This document shows, one piece after another, positions 1-7,615 of a stretch of DNA of 64,000 bases (its first letter is position 1; the number at the start of each line of letters is the position of its first letter). The DNA comes from CAZLDI01 sp964558415 (lineage in GTDB: Bacteria > Chloroflexota > Dehalococcoidia > SM23-28-2 > RBG-16-64-32), in the NCBI GenBank assembly GCA_964558415.1, contig CAZLDI010000009.1, positions 1 to 64,000 on the forward strand. Reading direction: 5' to 3'. A program made the translations under genes and the position numbers. Under the pieces are notes generated by a model, which searched no databases, was not told where the DNA came from, and saw only the letters and a program-made list of their open reading frames with translations.

Positions 1-658
1 CGAAGACGTCCAGCGGCAGGCGGATGCGGTAGCCGCGGATCTGCACGTCGCGCTCTTCCATGATGTTCAGCAGGCCCACCTGGATGCGCTCGGCAAGGTC
101 GGGTAGTTCGTTGATGCAGAAGATGCCGCGGTTGTGGCGCGGGATCATGCCGTAGTGGATGGTGAGTTCGTCCGAGAGGTAACGACCCTCCGCTACTTTG
201 ATCGGGTCTACCTCGCCGATCAGGTCGGCGATCGTAATGTCCGGCGTGGCCAGCTTCTCACCGTAGCGGCGGGAGCGGTCAAGCCATTCGATCTCGGTGT
301 TGTCTCCCTCGCTGTTGAGCAAGTCGCGGCAGCGTCTGCAGATGGGGTCAGAGGGGTTGTCGTTGATCTCGCAGCCGGAGATAGCGGGGATCTCGTCGTC
401 AAGGAGGTTCGTCAAGGAGCGGATGAGGCGGGATTTAGCCTGGCCGCGCTCGCCCAGGAAGATGATGTCCTGGCAGGAGAGGATGGCGTTCTCCAGGTGC
501 GGGATGACGGAGTCCTCGAAGCCGATGATGCCCGGGAAGTGCTCTTCGGCTGCTTCGATGCGACGGATCAGGTTGCGCCGCATCTCCTGCTTCACGGTCG
601 CCGGCTTGTAGCCGGCGGCGCGCAACTCTCCGACAGTCCTTGCTCTTTTCGTTACCAT
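1..658 (-). CDS. AAA+ ATPase, Mg-chelatase subunit I/MoxR-like (3' end outside window)
   Basis: Only the N-terminal 219 residues are present; the frame runs off the left edge. From the ATG at 658 it reads as a ChlI/BchI or MoxR-like AAA+ ATPase. A Walker A-like loop GERGQAKS lies at residues 69-76 and a Walker B-like strand (GIFCINELPDL) at 178-188, followed by the NIMEER helix typical of ChlI-type ATPases. Cys96, Cys107 and Cys110 could form a small metal site, which is inference. No chlorophyll genes are nearby, so a chaperone-like remodelling role fits better than Mg chelation. The AIR-synthase-like gene ends 14 bp upstream on the same strand, suggesting one operon. Confidence 0.85.
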   Translation of the reverse strand, partial: MVTKRARTVGELRAAGYKPATVKQEMRRNLIRRIEAAEEHFPGIIGFEDSVIPHLENAILSCQDIIFLGERGQAKSRLIRSLTNLLDDEIPAISGCEINDNPSDPICRRCRDLLNSEGDNTEIEWLDRSRRYGEKLATPDITIADLIGEVDPIKVAEGRYLSDELTIHYGMIPRHNRGIFCINELPDLAERIQVGLLNIMEERDVQIRGYRIRLPLDVF

Positions 659-672
659 ACTGCCCCCCCGAC

Positions 673-1713
673 TTATCCAGACGGCTCTTGCGGTTGTGAG
701 AGGAAGCGCGCTACCTCGTCCCTGGTGAAGCGCGGGACTTCCCTCCGGTGGCTCTTGTTCACCATTATAACCCCCTCCTCCGGAGCGACCAGCCTGCCGA
801 TCGGCCGCACGCGCACGCCGGCTGACTCGACGGCGCGCAGAGCCACGTCGCGGTCGCCGTCTGCCACCGCGAGTAGCAATGCGCCTGAGGCGAGGAGGCC
901 GAGCGGGTCGAGATGGGCCGCCTCGCAGAGGACGCGAGTCATAGGTAGTACGTCGATCGCGTCCTCTGCGATCTGGAGCCCGACACCGGCGGCGGAGGCC
1001 ATTTCGTGCAGAGCCGTTGCCAGTCCGCCTTCGGTCGGGTCGTGCATCGCGTGCACGGGCGCGGCGTCGCAGGCGGCAAGCGCCTCTTTGACGACGCTGA
1101 TTCCCGGGTCCGAGATGTAGCGGGCGGCGGAGACTATGTCTGTCGCCCCGACGCCGAGTGACGCGAGACGAGCGGCGGCTTCGCGCGCCAGGACGCTGGT
1201 CCCTTCGATGGCGATGCCTTTGGTCAGAAGCAGTACGTCGCCGGGCCGCGCGCCGTCGGGACGCACGAGGCGGTCACGCTCGACCTCACCCAGCATCGCG
1301 CCGGCGACGATCGGGCGGTCCAGCCTGTAGGTAACCTCCGTGTGGCCGCCGACGAGCTCGACACCGAGGGCTTCGCAAGCGTCCGAAATTTGACTGAAGA
1401 CCAACTCGGCAAGGCCTGGATCCGAGCCCTCCGGCAAAAGGACGGTCGCCAGGAACCAGGCGGGCCTGGCACCCATACAGGCGATGTCGTTGGCGTTGAC
1501 ATGCACGGCGTACCAGCCAATCTGGTCTGTCGCGAAGGTGACAGGATCGCTCTTGGCGACCAACAGCTTCGGGGCGCCGGTATCGATCACGGCCGCGTCG
1601 CGGCCGATGCCCGGGCCGATCAAGACGCGCGGGTCGCGCCGCTGGAGGCGCGCGAGGAGATTGGCGAGGAGGTCGTTGGGAAGCTTGCCGGCCGGCAGCA
1701 TCGCTCGCATCAT
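673..1713 (-). CDS. AIR synthase-related protein (PurM/HypE-like fold)
   Basis: 346 residues from the ATG at 1713; a second ATG follows at once, and the open frame continues upstream to 1848 without looking like this family. The sequence has the PurM-type N-terminal ATP-binding half (GPGIGRDAAVID, then VGGHTEVT) and C-terminal half (DPTEGGLATALHEMA). The family includes HypE, SelD, ThiL and PurM, which use ATP to activate a carboxamide, selenide, phosphate or amidine. It lacks the C-terminal Cys tail that HypE uses for hydrogenase cyanide-ligand synthesis, and no hydrogenase genes are nearby, so a HypE function is not supported. Probably co-transcribed with the AAA gene downstream. The exact substrate is unknown. 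Confidence 0.85.
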   Translation of the reverse strand: MMRAMLPAGKLPNDLLANLLARLQRRDPRVLIGPGIGRDAAVIDTGAPKLLVAKSDPVTFATDQIGWYAVHVNANDIACMGARPAWFLATVLLPEGSDPGLAELVFSQISDACEALGVELVGGHTEVTYRLDRPIVAGAMLGEVERDRLVRPDGARPGDVLLLTKGIAIEGTSVLAREAAARLASLGVGATDIVSAARYISDPGISVVKEALAACDAAPVHAMHDPTEGGLATALHEMASAAGVGLQIAEDAIDVLPMTRVLCEAAHLDPLGLLASGALLLAVADGDRDVALRAVESAGVRVRPIGRLVAPEEGVIMVNKSHRREVPRFTRDEVARFLSQPQEPSG

Positions 1714-1880
1714 GCGGGGTGGCGGCGGGCCTGTCAAATTGCATCGTTTGGATCGCATACAGCGTTCTATACTGATGAAGGCAGGGGGGCAAGACCGGAG
1801 GCAGGCAACCGCTGTTTGGCATAGAAGACGCGCTCCTAGAGTTAGCAACGGACATATACGAAGCCATCGAATGGCCCGGC

Positions 1881-2456
1881 GTGGTCTTTCTGATGGCGAT
1901 CGAAAGCGCCTGCATCCCCTTCCCCAGCGAGATCATCATGCCGCTGGCGGGCTGGATCCTGGTGAAAGACCGTGGCCACGGGCCGGAGTTCCTGCTGCTG
2001 GCGGGCTTCTACGGCGCGCTCGGCAACGTCCTCGGGTCACTGGTGGCATACTACGCCGGCGCGTGGGGCGGGAGGCCGTTGCTGGAGCGCTACGGCCGCT
2101 ATGTATTGATCACGCCGCGTGAGCTGGACACGGCGGACCGCTGGTTCAAGCGCTGGGGAGAGGTGGCGGTGTTCATGAGCCGCCTGATGCCTGTGGTGCG
2201 GACGTTCATCAGCTTGCCTGCGGGGATCGCGCGGATGAACGTGTGGCGCTTTACTCTGCTGAGCTTCGCCGGGTCGTACCCGTGGTCGCTGGGGTTGGCC
2301 TGGGCGGGTTATGCGCTGGGTGAGAACTGGGAGAAGCTTTCAGACTACTTTCGCCCGGTCAGCATCCCGATCGCGCTGGCCGTAGCGGTGGCAGTCGTGT
2401 ACTTCGTTTACCGCCGGATTAGAGAGCTCCGCGCGCCTCCGCCGGCCGTGGACTGA
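1881..2456 (+). CDS. DedA family membrane protein
   Basis: 191 residues from the GTG at 1881. DedA/SNARE-associated proteins are inner-membrane proteins linked to lipid flipping and envelope homeostasis. Family motifs are visible: ESACIPFPSEIIMP near the N-terminus, GNVLGSLVAYYAG, and SRLMPVVRTFISLPAG in the middle, with hydrophobic segments to the end. The N-terminus looks incomplete: the frame stays open upstream to 1779 and reads family-like sequence (ALLELATDIYEAIEWPG) that no ATG, GTG or TTG can initiate. A GGAGG at 1797-1801 stands 10 nt before a CTG at 1812, so a CTG start (214 aa) is plausible. The stop overlaps the next ATG by one base. Confidence 0.88.
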   Translation: MVFLMAIESACIPFPSEIIMPLAGWILVKDRGHGPEFLLLAGFYGALGNVLGSLVAYYAGAWGGRPLLERYGRYVLITPRELDTADRWFKRWGEVAVFMSRLMPVVRTFISLPAGIARMNVWRFTLLSFAGSYPWSLGLAWAGYALGENWEKLSDYFRPVSIPIALAVAVAVVYFVYRRIRELRAPPPAVD

Positions 2457-3907
2457 TGCAGGTGGGAAGCCTAGGCGGCAATCGCAAGATCGCGCTTGGC
2501 CTCATCTTCTGCGCGGCGCTCATCCTCGGTGGGTGCGGTGAGGATCTCCCAAACCGCATGCGCACCACGCCGACCGCTTCGGGAATCGGACCTCCGTCGG
2601 ATTCCACGCTGACGCCGACGCCGGATGCGCCCGAGACCGAGTACCGGCTTGTGTACCAGGAGGTGGGCGCGAAGGAAGACGTCATCTGGCGTGTCGGGCC
2701 GGCAGATCTTGCGCAGAGAGAGAAGCTGGCGACCATTCCGCACAGGGAGGGCTGGCCGGTGGAGGCGACGCTCTCGCCGGACGGCCGCCTTCTCGCCTAT
2801 CTCTCGCAGCCGGACGCGGCGATGAGCGCCGCCTCGTCACAGGCGGAGGCGTACGTGCTTGACCTGAAGACGCAGCAGGCGACGCTGATCGTTAAGGACG
2901 TCGACTTTCAACTGCGCCCTTTCTGGGCGCCGGACGGACGGCGCTTGTTCCTGCGAAGGTACGCGGGGTTCGAGTTCTTGAGCGCGGACATATCTCTACT
3001 CCAGATAGAGATTCCGCCGCCGCCGCCGTTCCCGACGCCGACGCCGGGACGGCGGACGCCGACGCCGACACCCTCTCCCGATCCCAGCAGCCCCACGCCG
3101 GTGCCGGAGGATCCGGTGAAGACGATCATCCGGACCAAGGTGAGCACGGCGCTGGCGCTGATTCCAGTGGGCTTTGCGGACGACGGGAAGGCGATGTTGT
3201 TCGTCCTGATTCAGGGCGGCACGGGCGGCGGCACCGTGGTCTGTTCGTATTCGCCGGCCACCACTGAAGCGATCGCAATGGCCACTGCTGAAGCGACCGC
3301 GGCCGCCTCCGCCTCCGCCTCGGCCGGCGTCACGCCCACGCCCACCCCCACGCCGCTCCCGCCTGGCCAGACGCCGACCCCCGTCCCGTTGGTTCCGTGC
3401 ATCATGAGGCTGAGCGAGCAGATTGCGCGTGACTATGACTTAAGTCTGGACCGTAAGCGGTTGTCGTTTCTTCAGCAGGAGTTGACCGATGGTCAGTTCA
3501 GAACGCGCGCCTACATCGCTGAATTGAAGGCGAAGACGGCGTCGCCGGTCCCGATGGAGGGCCTGCACCCAACGGACCATTTCCGCCCACTCTGGCACCC
3601 GGACGGCCGGCTGGCCATCGGTCTGGCGCCGGCGAACGGAGAGCCGGGAGAGGTTGCCGTCATCGGCACGGCGCCGGGAACCCCGCTCTTGCTGCCGGCG
3701 GCGGAGTCCGGCTTTGACGTGCCGGTGGCCTGGGCGCCCGACGGGACGTTCCTGGCGGCGACTCATTTCAGCGGCGAATCCGCAGTGAACCCGGGGATCA
3801 CCCGGCTGGACCTGGTGGCGCCGACCGGGCAGAGGGTCATCGTGGCGGAGGGGGTGGAGGTACGCGTTCTGGGCTGGACCATCAATGGCGCGTCGGGTCC
3901 TTCGTGA
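2456..3907 (+). CDS. Lipoprotein with beta-propeller (PD40/WD40-like) repeats
   Basis: 483 residues. A type II signal peptide with lipobox LGGC (Cys about residue 27) predicts an outward-facing lipoprotein. The mature part has propeller-like blades with WxxDGR-type strands (SPDGRLLAYLS, WAPDGRRLFLRR, WHPDGRLAIGL, WAPDGTFLAATH). Long Pro/Thr-rich stretches at about residues 185-222 and 290-320 look like flexible linkers, and an Ala/Glu-rich segment separates them. TolB-type propellers bind proteins or ligands; no catalytic motif is visible. Its ATG shares a base with the DedA stop, so the two are probably coupled. Function unknown. Confidence 0.8.
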   Translation: MQVGSLGGNRKIALGLIFCAALILGGCGEDLPNRMRTTPTASGIGPPSDSTLTPTPDAPETEYRLVYQEVGAKEDVIWRVGPADLAQREKLATIPHREGWPVEATLSPDGRLLAYLSQPDAAMSAASSQAEAYVLDLKTQQATLIVKDVDFQLRPFWAPDGRRLFLRRYAGFEFLSADISLLQIEIPPPPPFPTPTPGRRTPTPTPSPDPSSPTPVPEDPVKTIIRTKVSTALALIPVGFADDGKAMLFVLIQGGTGGGTVVCSYSPATTEAIAMATAEATAAASASASAGVTPTPTPTPLPPGQTPTPVPLVPCIMRLSEQIARDYDLSLDRKRLSFLQQELTDGQFRTRAYIAELKAKTASPVPMEGLHPTDHFRPLWHPDGRLAIGLAPANGEPGEVAVIGTAPGTPLLLPAAESGFDVPVAWAPDGTFLAATHFSGESAVNPGITRLDLVAPTGQRVIVAEGVEVRVLGWTINGASGPS

Positions 3908-3943
3908 TCTCGCTCGTGCTATAGTTTGGGGCGAGGTCAGCGC

Positions 3944-4441
3944 GTGCCGGGACTCAAGAGCGTAATCAATGCGGTCCGGAGAAATCACGCGCTGGAGCAC
4001 GCCACGATTTCGATCCTCTTGAGCCGCCATGGACAGCAGAGAGTGGTGGGGCGTGCCGTTCCGGATGGGTTCTACATCTACGGCAACATCCCGACCGAGC
4101 GCCTGGAAAGCCTTTCGGCAGAAGCGCTGGAACGCATGCAGAGGGGAGAGGCACAGCTGGCGGTATCCCCCCTGTGCGGGACCAACCTGGTGGTAGCCGG
4201 CGTGCTGGCCGGGTTGGGGTCCTACGCCGCCCTCGGTTCAGGAAATCGCGGGTTAGGGGGAGTGCCCGCCGCCATCGTAGCGGCCACGCTGGCCGTCCTG
4301 GCGGCGCAGCCTCTGGGCAGACTGGTGCAAAAGCACTACACGACATCGCCGGACCTGGGGGGCGTTAGCATCGTCTCAGTCAAGGCGATGGGCAAGAGCC
4401 GGCGTGTGCACAAGATCAGGACGGCGGGCGCGAACTCCTGA
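3944..4441 (+). CDS. DUF6391-type small membrane protein
   Basis: 165 residues from a GTG at 3944, chosen because GAGG at 3933-3936 sits 7 nt upstream; a TTG at 3926 would add six residues and has no ribosome binding site. The N-terminal NHALEHATI motif and the later CGTNLVVAGVLAG segment recall DUF6391 proteins of cyanobacteria and Chloroflexota. A glycine/alanine-rich stretch at about 85-125 holds one or two membrane segments. There is no known function. A TATAGT hexamer just upstream (3920-3925) could be a -10 element. Confidence 0.7.
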   Translation: MPGLKSVINAVRRNHALEHATISILLSRHGQQRVVGRAVPDGFYIYGNIPTERLESLSAEALERMQRGEAQLAVSPLCGTNLVVAGVLAGLGSYAALGSGNRGLGGVPAAIVAATLAVLAAQPLGRLVQKHYTTSPDLGGVSIVSVKAMGKSRRVHKIRTAGANS

Positions 4442-4462
4442 GGTCCGACGCGGTATCACGCG

Positions 4463-5212
4463 ATGGCTGAGATCAAGGTAGCGACTCTCAATCTGTTCAA
4501 CCGCGACGGCGCCTGGGAGCGGCGAGCCCCACTGTTCATCGATCAGCTCGAGGCATTGGTGCCGGATGTCATCGGCCTCCAGGAGATCGATATGCGCCTG
4601 GACCAGGCGATGTGGGCGGCGAAGCAGATAAACGGACGCATCTCGCGGCCGCATTACCGCGTGAAACATGCGACGCACACGGGCAAGCTCGCCAGCTACC
4701 ACGGGATCGCGACGCTGGCGAGGACCGAAGTCATCGAACACGAGGTCCTGGACCTGATGACGTTCGATCGGGTGGCGCAGCGGCTCATCCTGAGATCGGA
4801 GGGCACGCTGCTCACCTTCATAAACCTGCACCTGCACCATCCCCCGGACTCCGCGAGGGAGCGTCAGGCTCAGGCCGAGTACGTAGTGACCTGGCTGGAC
4901 CGCGACACGCGCGGTCTGCCAACGGTAGTGCTCGGCGACTTCAACGCCTACCTGGGGGAGGAGACGGTAGCGTTCATGAAGCGCCGGTTCCGCTCGGTGT
5001 TCGAGGTCGTGCACGGGCGCGAGCCGGAGAAGACGTGGCCCACCCCCGTCAACACTTACGATACCTCGCCGCAAGGCACACTGGACTATATCTTCGTGTC
5101 AGACCAGGTGGAGCCGCTAGAAGCCGGCCTGGCCTTCGATTCACCGTTGAAGGACGACGCCGACCTTTATCCGTCCGACCACCTGGGGTTGTTCGCGACG
5201 CTCCGGTTCTGA
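4463..5212 (+). CDS. Endonuclease/exonuclease/phosphatase family hydrolase
   Basis: 249 residues, about the size of the catalytic domain alone. The EEP fold residues are in order: Asn in TLNLFNRD near residue 10, Glu in GLQEID, the HLHHP segment, GDFNAY in the middle, and SDHLGL close to the C-terminus. The family cleaves phosphodiester or phosphomonoester bonds with Mg2+ and includes DNA repair nucleases, sphingomyelinases and inositol phosphatases. With no signal peptide or accessory domain the substrate cannot be told from sequence. It lies 21 bp after the DUF6391-type gene and 11 bp before the hydrolase gene, so all three may be one transcript. Confidence 0.88.
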   Translation: MAEIKVATLNLFNRDGAWERRAPLFIDQLEALVPDVIGLQEIDMRLDQAMWAAKQINGRISRPHYRVKHATHTGKLASYHGIATLARTEVIEHEVLDLMTFDRVAQRLILRSEGTLLTFINLHLHHPPDSARERQAQAEYVVTWLDRDTRGLPTVVLGDFNAYLGEETVAFMKRRFRSVFEVVHGREPEKTWPTPVNTYDTSPQGTLDYIFVSDQVEPLEAGLAFDSPLKDDADLYPSDHLGLFATLRF

Positions 5213-5223
5213 CGGCTGCTGCG

Positions 5224-5901
5224 GTGCCGGGCGCCCACGAAGTAACGTCGCTTGTCCGCGTTCCCGGCGGGGGAAGCGTCACCGCCATCGAGACGCCGGT
5301 TGAAGGCGTTGCCGGTGGATGGAGGTTTCTCTATGCGCCTGGTGCGGGCTCCAACGTGCACGATCCGTTTGGCGCGTATCTCTGCCGGAGCCTGGCGGAA
5401 AGAGGAGTGCGCGCGGTTCGTTTCCAGTTTCCGTACCAGGAGGCGAAGCGGCGGACTCCGGACCGGACGCCTGTGCTGGAGGGCACGTGGCTGACTGTCA
5501 TGGAACGATTCCGGGAACCGGGAGTCAGGCTGGTTGTTAGTGGCCGGTCTATGGGCGGACGCATCGCCTCGCAAGTAGTGGCTGGTGGCGCGGCGGTGGG
5601 GGCGCTGGCGCTCTTCGCTTATCCGCTGCACCCTCGCGGGAGGCCAGAGCAGTTGCAGGATGCGCATCTGCCGCGAATAAACGCGCCGACACTCTTCTGC
5701 TCCGGCACACGCGACGCGTTTGCGTCGCCGGCGGAACTGAAGCAGGCCGCGGCGCGGGCACCCGCGGCTGCCGTCCACCTGATGGAGGGTGCGGATCACG
5801 GGTTTGGCGTATTGAGGGACAGCGGTCGCGACCGGGCTGACGTGTGGGAAGAGGCGGCGCAAGCGATGTTTGAGTGGCTGCGGGCACTGCAAGTCGCTTA
5901 A
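5224..5901 (+). CDS. Alpha/beta hydrolase, TEX30/KANSL3-like
   Basis: 225 residues from a GTG at 5224; the open frame extends far upstream but overlaps the EEP gene, and no good ribosome binding site settles the start. The fold shows the oxyanion segment YAPGAGSN, a nucleophile elbow GRSMGG (Ser about residue 109), an acid in SGTRDAF and a catalytic His in GADHGF. This pattern fits the bacterial TEX30/KANSL3-like (dienelactone-hydrolase-like) group, whose substrates are mostly unknown. Soluble, with no signal peptide. Confidence 0.82.
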   Translation: MPGAHEVTSLVRVPGGGSVTAIETPVEGVAGGWRFLYAPGAGSNVHDPFGAYLCRSLAERGVRAVRFQFPYQEAKRRTPDRTPVLEGTWLTVMERFREPGVRLVVSGRSMGGRIASQVVAGGAAVGALALFAYPLHPRGRPEQLQDAHLPRINAPTLFCSGTRDAFASPAELKQAAARAPAAAVHLMEGADHGFGVLRDSGRDRADVWEEAAQAMFEWLRALQVA

Positions 5902-5912
5902 AGGCGCGGAAG

Positions 5913-5942
5913 TTGACGACTTACCAGTGTAAGATCTACATT
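5913..5942 (+). promoter_or_regulatory. Candidate upstream promoter of the regulator genes
   Basis: TTGACG at 5913-5918 and TACATT at 5937-5942 with an 18-bp spacer. It is weaker than the promoter 50 bp downstream. Confidence 0.35.
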
Positions 5943-5967
5943 AGTCGCGTGGTTTAACAATAAGGCA

Positions 5968-5996
5968 TTGACTTGCGTGTTGATAACTCCTATACA
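5968..5996 (+). promoter_or_regulatory. Sigma70-type promoter of the regulator/Tad locus
   Basis: TTGACT at 5968-5973 and TATACA at 5991-5996 are separated by exactly 17 bp. This is a near-consensus vegetative promoter with its start about 50 bp before the first regulator ATG. The spacer carries one copy of a 12-bp direct repeat that recurs 30 bp downstream, so the promoter is probably regulated. Confidence 0.65.
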
Positions 5997-6019
5997 GGAA
6001 TGGCCCCTGTTGATAACTC
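5978..6019 (+). repeat. Pair of 12-bp direct repeats, candidate operator
   Basis: TGTTGATAACTC occurs at 5978-5989, inside the promoter spacer, and again at 6008-6019, just past the expected transcription start. The 30-bp period is about three helical turns. OmpR-type regulators often bind direct repeats, and two such regulators are encoded immediately downstream. That link is inference. Confidence 0.5.
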
Positions 6020-6052
6020 GGCCCATATGGAGAGGGGTGCAAGGGACGGAGA

Positions 6053-6754
6053 ATGTCGAAGATTCTGATGATCGGTCGCCAGGGCGGAAGCGCCGCGCAC
6101 CTGGCGGCCGCCCTTGGCGAAGATTCGTTTACGTTCGAGTACGTTACCGGCGAGACGGCCGCGTTCGGCTCCGTGGCGGCCTCAGAGCCCAGCCTGATCG
6201 CGCTTGAGATCGCGCCATCTGACGGTCAGGCGTTAGCGCTCTGCAAGCGCATCCGGCAGCTATTCGACGTGCCTGTTGTCGCCTGCTCGGGTAGCGGCCG
6301 GGAGCAGGACGTGGTGCGGGCGCTGGAGGCGGGGGCAGACGACTATTTCGTAATGCCGATGCGCCCCGCGGAGCTTTCGGCGCGGATCCGCGCGGTGCTC
6401 CGCCGCAGTGGTGTCTCCGGGGGGACTGTCACGGAGAACCACCTTGTCGCCGGCGACGTCGAGATGCTGACTGATGAGCACAAGGCGTTCCGGCGCGGTG
6501 AACCGCTGGACCTCTCACCGATAGAGTTCAAGCTGCTGGCGCTGCTGGTACGAGAGTCCGGGCGCGCGGTCGGGCATTCTCGTCTGCTGGCGCACGTTTG
6601 GGGTCCCGAGTACGTGGACTGCCGGCACTACCTGCGGCTGTATGTGCGCTATCTGCGGGCGAAGGTTGAGGATAATCCGGATGAGCCGGAGCTGATTCTC
6701 AACGACTGGGGCGTGGGCTATCGTTTTGAGCCCAATGCCGAGGCACCGGTCTAG
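6053..6754 (+). CDS. OmpR-type response regulator with degenerate receiver
   Basis: 233 residues: a receiver-like domain (about 1-115) and a winged-helix DNA-binding domain (about 130-228, with SPIEFKLLALLVRE and the C-terminal GVGYRFEP wing). The receiver has lost its phosphorylation chemistry: the acidic pair after strand 1 is replaced by Ile7-Gly8, the phospho-acceptor Asp is Glu52 (LIALEIAP), and the conserved Lys is Met101. Such atypical receivers usually act without phosphorylation; Glu can mimic a phosphorylated state. It lies directly after a near-consensus promoter and heads the regulator/Tad cluster, so control of pilus genes is likely but inferred. Confidence 0.88.
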   Translation: MSKILMIGRQGGSAAHLAAALGEDSFTFEYVTGETAAFGSVAASEPSLIALEIAPSDGQALALCKRIRQLFDVPVVACSGSGREQDVVRALEAGADDYFVMPMRPAELSARIRAVLRRSGVSGGTVTENHLVAGDVEMLTDEHKAFRRGEPLDLSPIEFKLLALLVRESGRAVGHSRLLAHVWGPEYVDCRHYLRLYVRYLRAKVEDNPDEPELILNDWGVGYRFEPNAEAPV

Positions 6755-6883
6755 CTCACAATAATTTCTAACGTTTTTTATACTGAAAAGACGTCCCCAC
6801 AAGGGTGTCCGCAGCGTTAACCTCATTTTAACCGAAAGCCGTAGCGGCTGACATATCGTTCGTGCTAGCGAGCGGGGAGTTCA

Positions 6884-7615
6884 GTGTACCGTGTCCTGGT
6901 CATAGGGGAGAGGCCAGAGGACGCGAAAGCCCTGGCATTCCGTCTTGGTCTGTCGGGGTTCGAGTCTTCGCCCAGCGCCGGCGAGTTTACGCTGGCGCTG
7001 AGGGCATTGTTTGCGTTCAAGCCGGACGCCGTGGTCCTGGAGGTCGCGCCCAGTGACGCCTCTCGCGAGCTGTTTCGGCTGCTGTACCGAGTCTCCGAAC
7101 TGCCAATCGTGGTGCAGGGCGACGGTGGCCATCGCGATGATGTCATCTGGTACCTGGAAGAGGGCGCGGCGGATTATCTAACGCGTCCGGTGAGCCCGGC
7201 CCTGCTCGCGGCAAGACTGACGACGGTCCTGCGCCGAACGGCGCCGGCGCGCAACGCCAGCGGAATCCGCGTCGGCAACCTGGCGATCGACCCGAACCGG
7301 CACCAGGTGCAGCGAGACGGCACGCCGATTGCTCTTACGCCGACCGAATTCCGGCTATTGGCGACGCTGGCGGAGAACGCCGGCCGACCGTGCAGTCATT
7401 CCATGCTGCTGGAGCGGGTCTGGGGCAAGGACTTTGTGAACTGCGCCCACTACCTTAGGCTGTACATGGGGTACCTGCGCCAGAAGCTGGAGGAAGACCC
7501 AAAGAACCCGCAGTTGCTGATCACTGAATGGGGGCTTGGCTATCGCCTGGTGGCCGACTCCCGGGAGACGCTGCCCGCGGTTGCGCCCCAGCCATACAGG
7601 GCGGCGACCGCGTGA
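6884..7615 (+). CDS. OmpR-type response regulator, degenerate receiver (paralog)
   Basis: 243 residues from the GTG at 6884, preceded by GGGGAG at 6874-6879. It is a paralog of the preceding regulator with the same plan: receiver-like domain (about 1-118) and winged helix (about 130-232, TPTEFRLLATLAEN, GLGYRLVAD). Glu53 again replaces the phospho-acceptor Asp (AVVLEVAP), and Arg101 stands where Lys is expected. The shared Glu suggests both were selected for phospho-independent action rather than decay. It overlaps the kinase-like gene by 4 bp (GTGA), indicating translational coupling. Confidence 0.88.
   Translation: MYRVLVIGERPEDAKALAFRLGLSGFESSPSAGEFTLALRALFAFKPDAVVLEVAPSDASRELFRLLYRVSELPIVVQGDGGHRDDVIWYLEEGAADYLTRPVSPALLAARLTTVLRRTAPARNASGIRVGNLAIDPNRHQVQRDGTPIALTPTEFRLLATLAENAGRPCSHSMLLERVWGKDFVNCAHYLRLYMGYLRQKLEEDPKNPQLLITEWGLGYRLVADSRETLPAVAPQPYRAATA

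Noticed and set aside
1..658. Magnesium chelatase for chlorophyll synthesis
   Set aside because: Only ChlI-like ATPase sequence is seen and no bch/chl genes are near.
673..1713. Hydrogenase maturation factor HypE
   Set aside because: The fold fits but the C-terminal Cys tail is missing and no hydrogenase genes are present.
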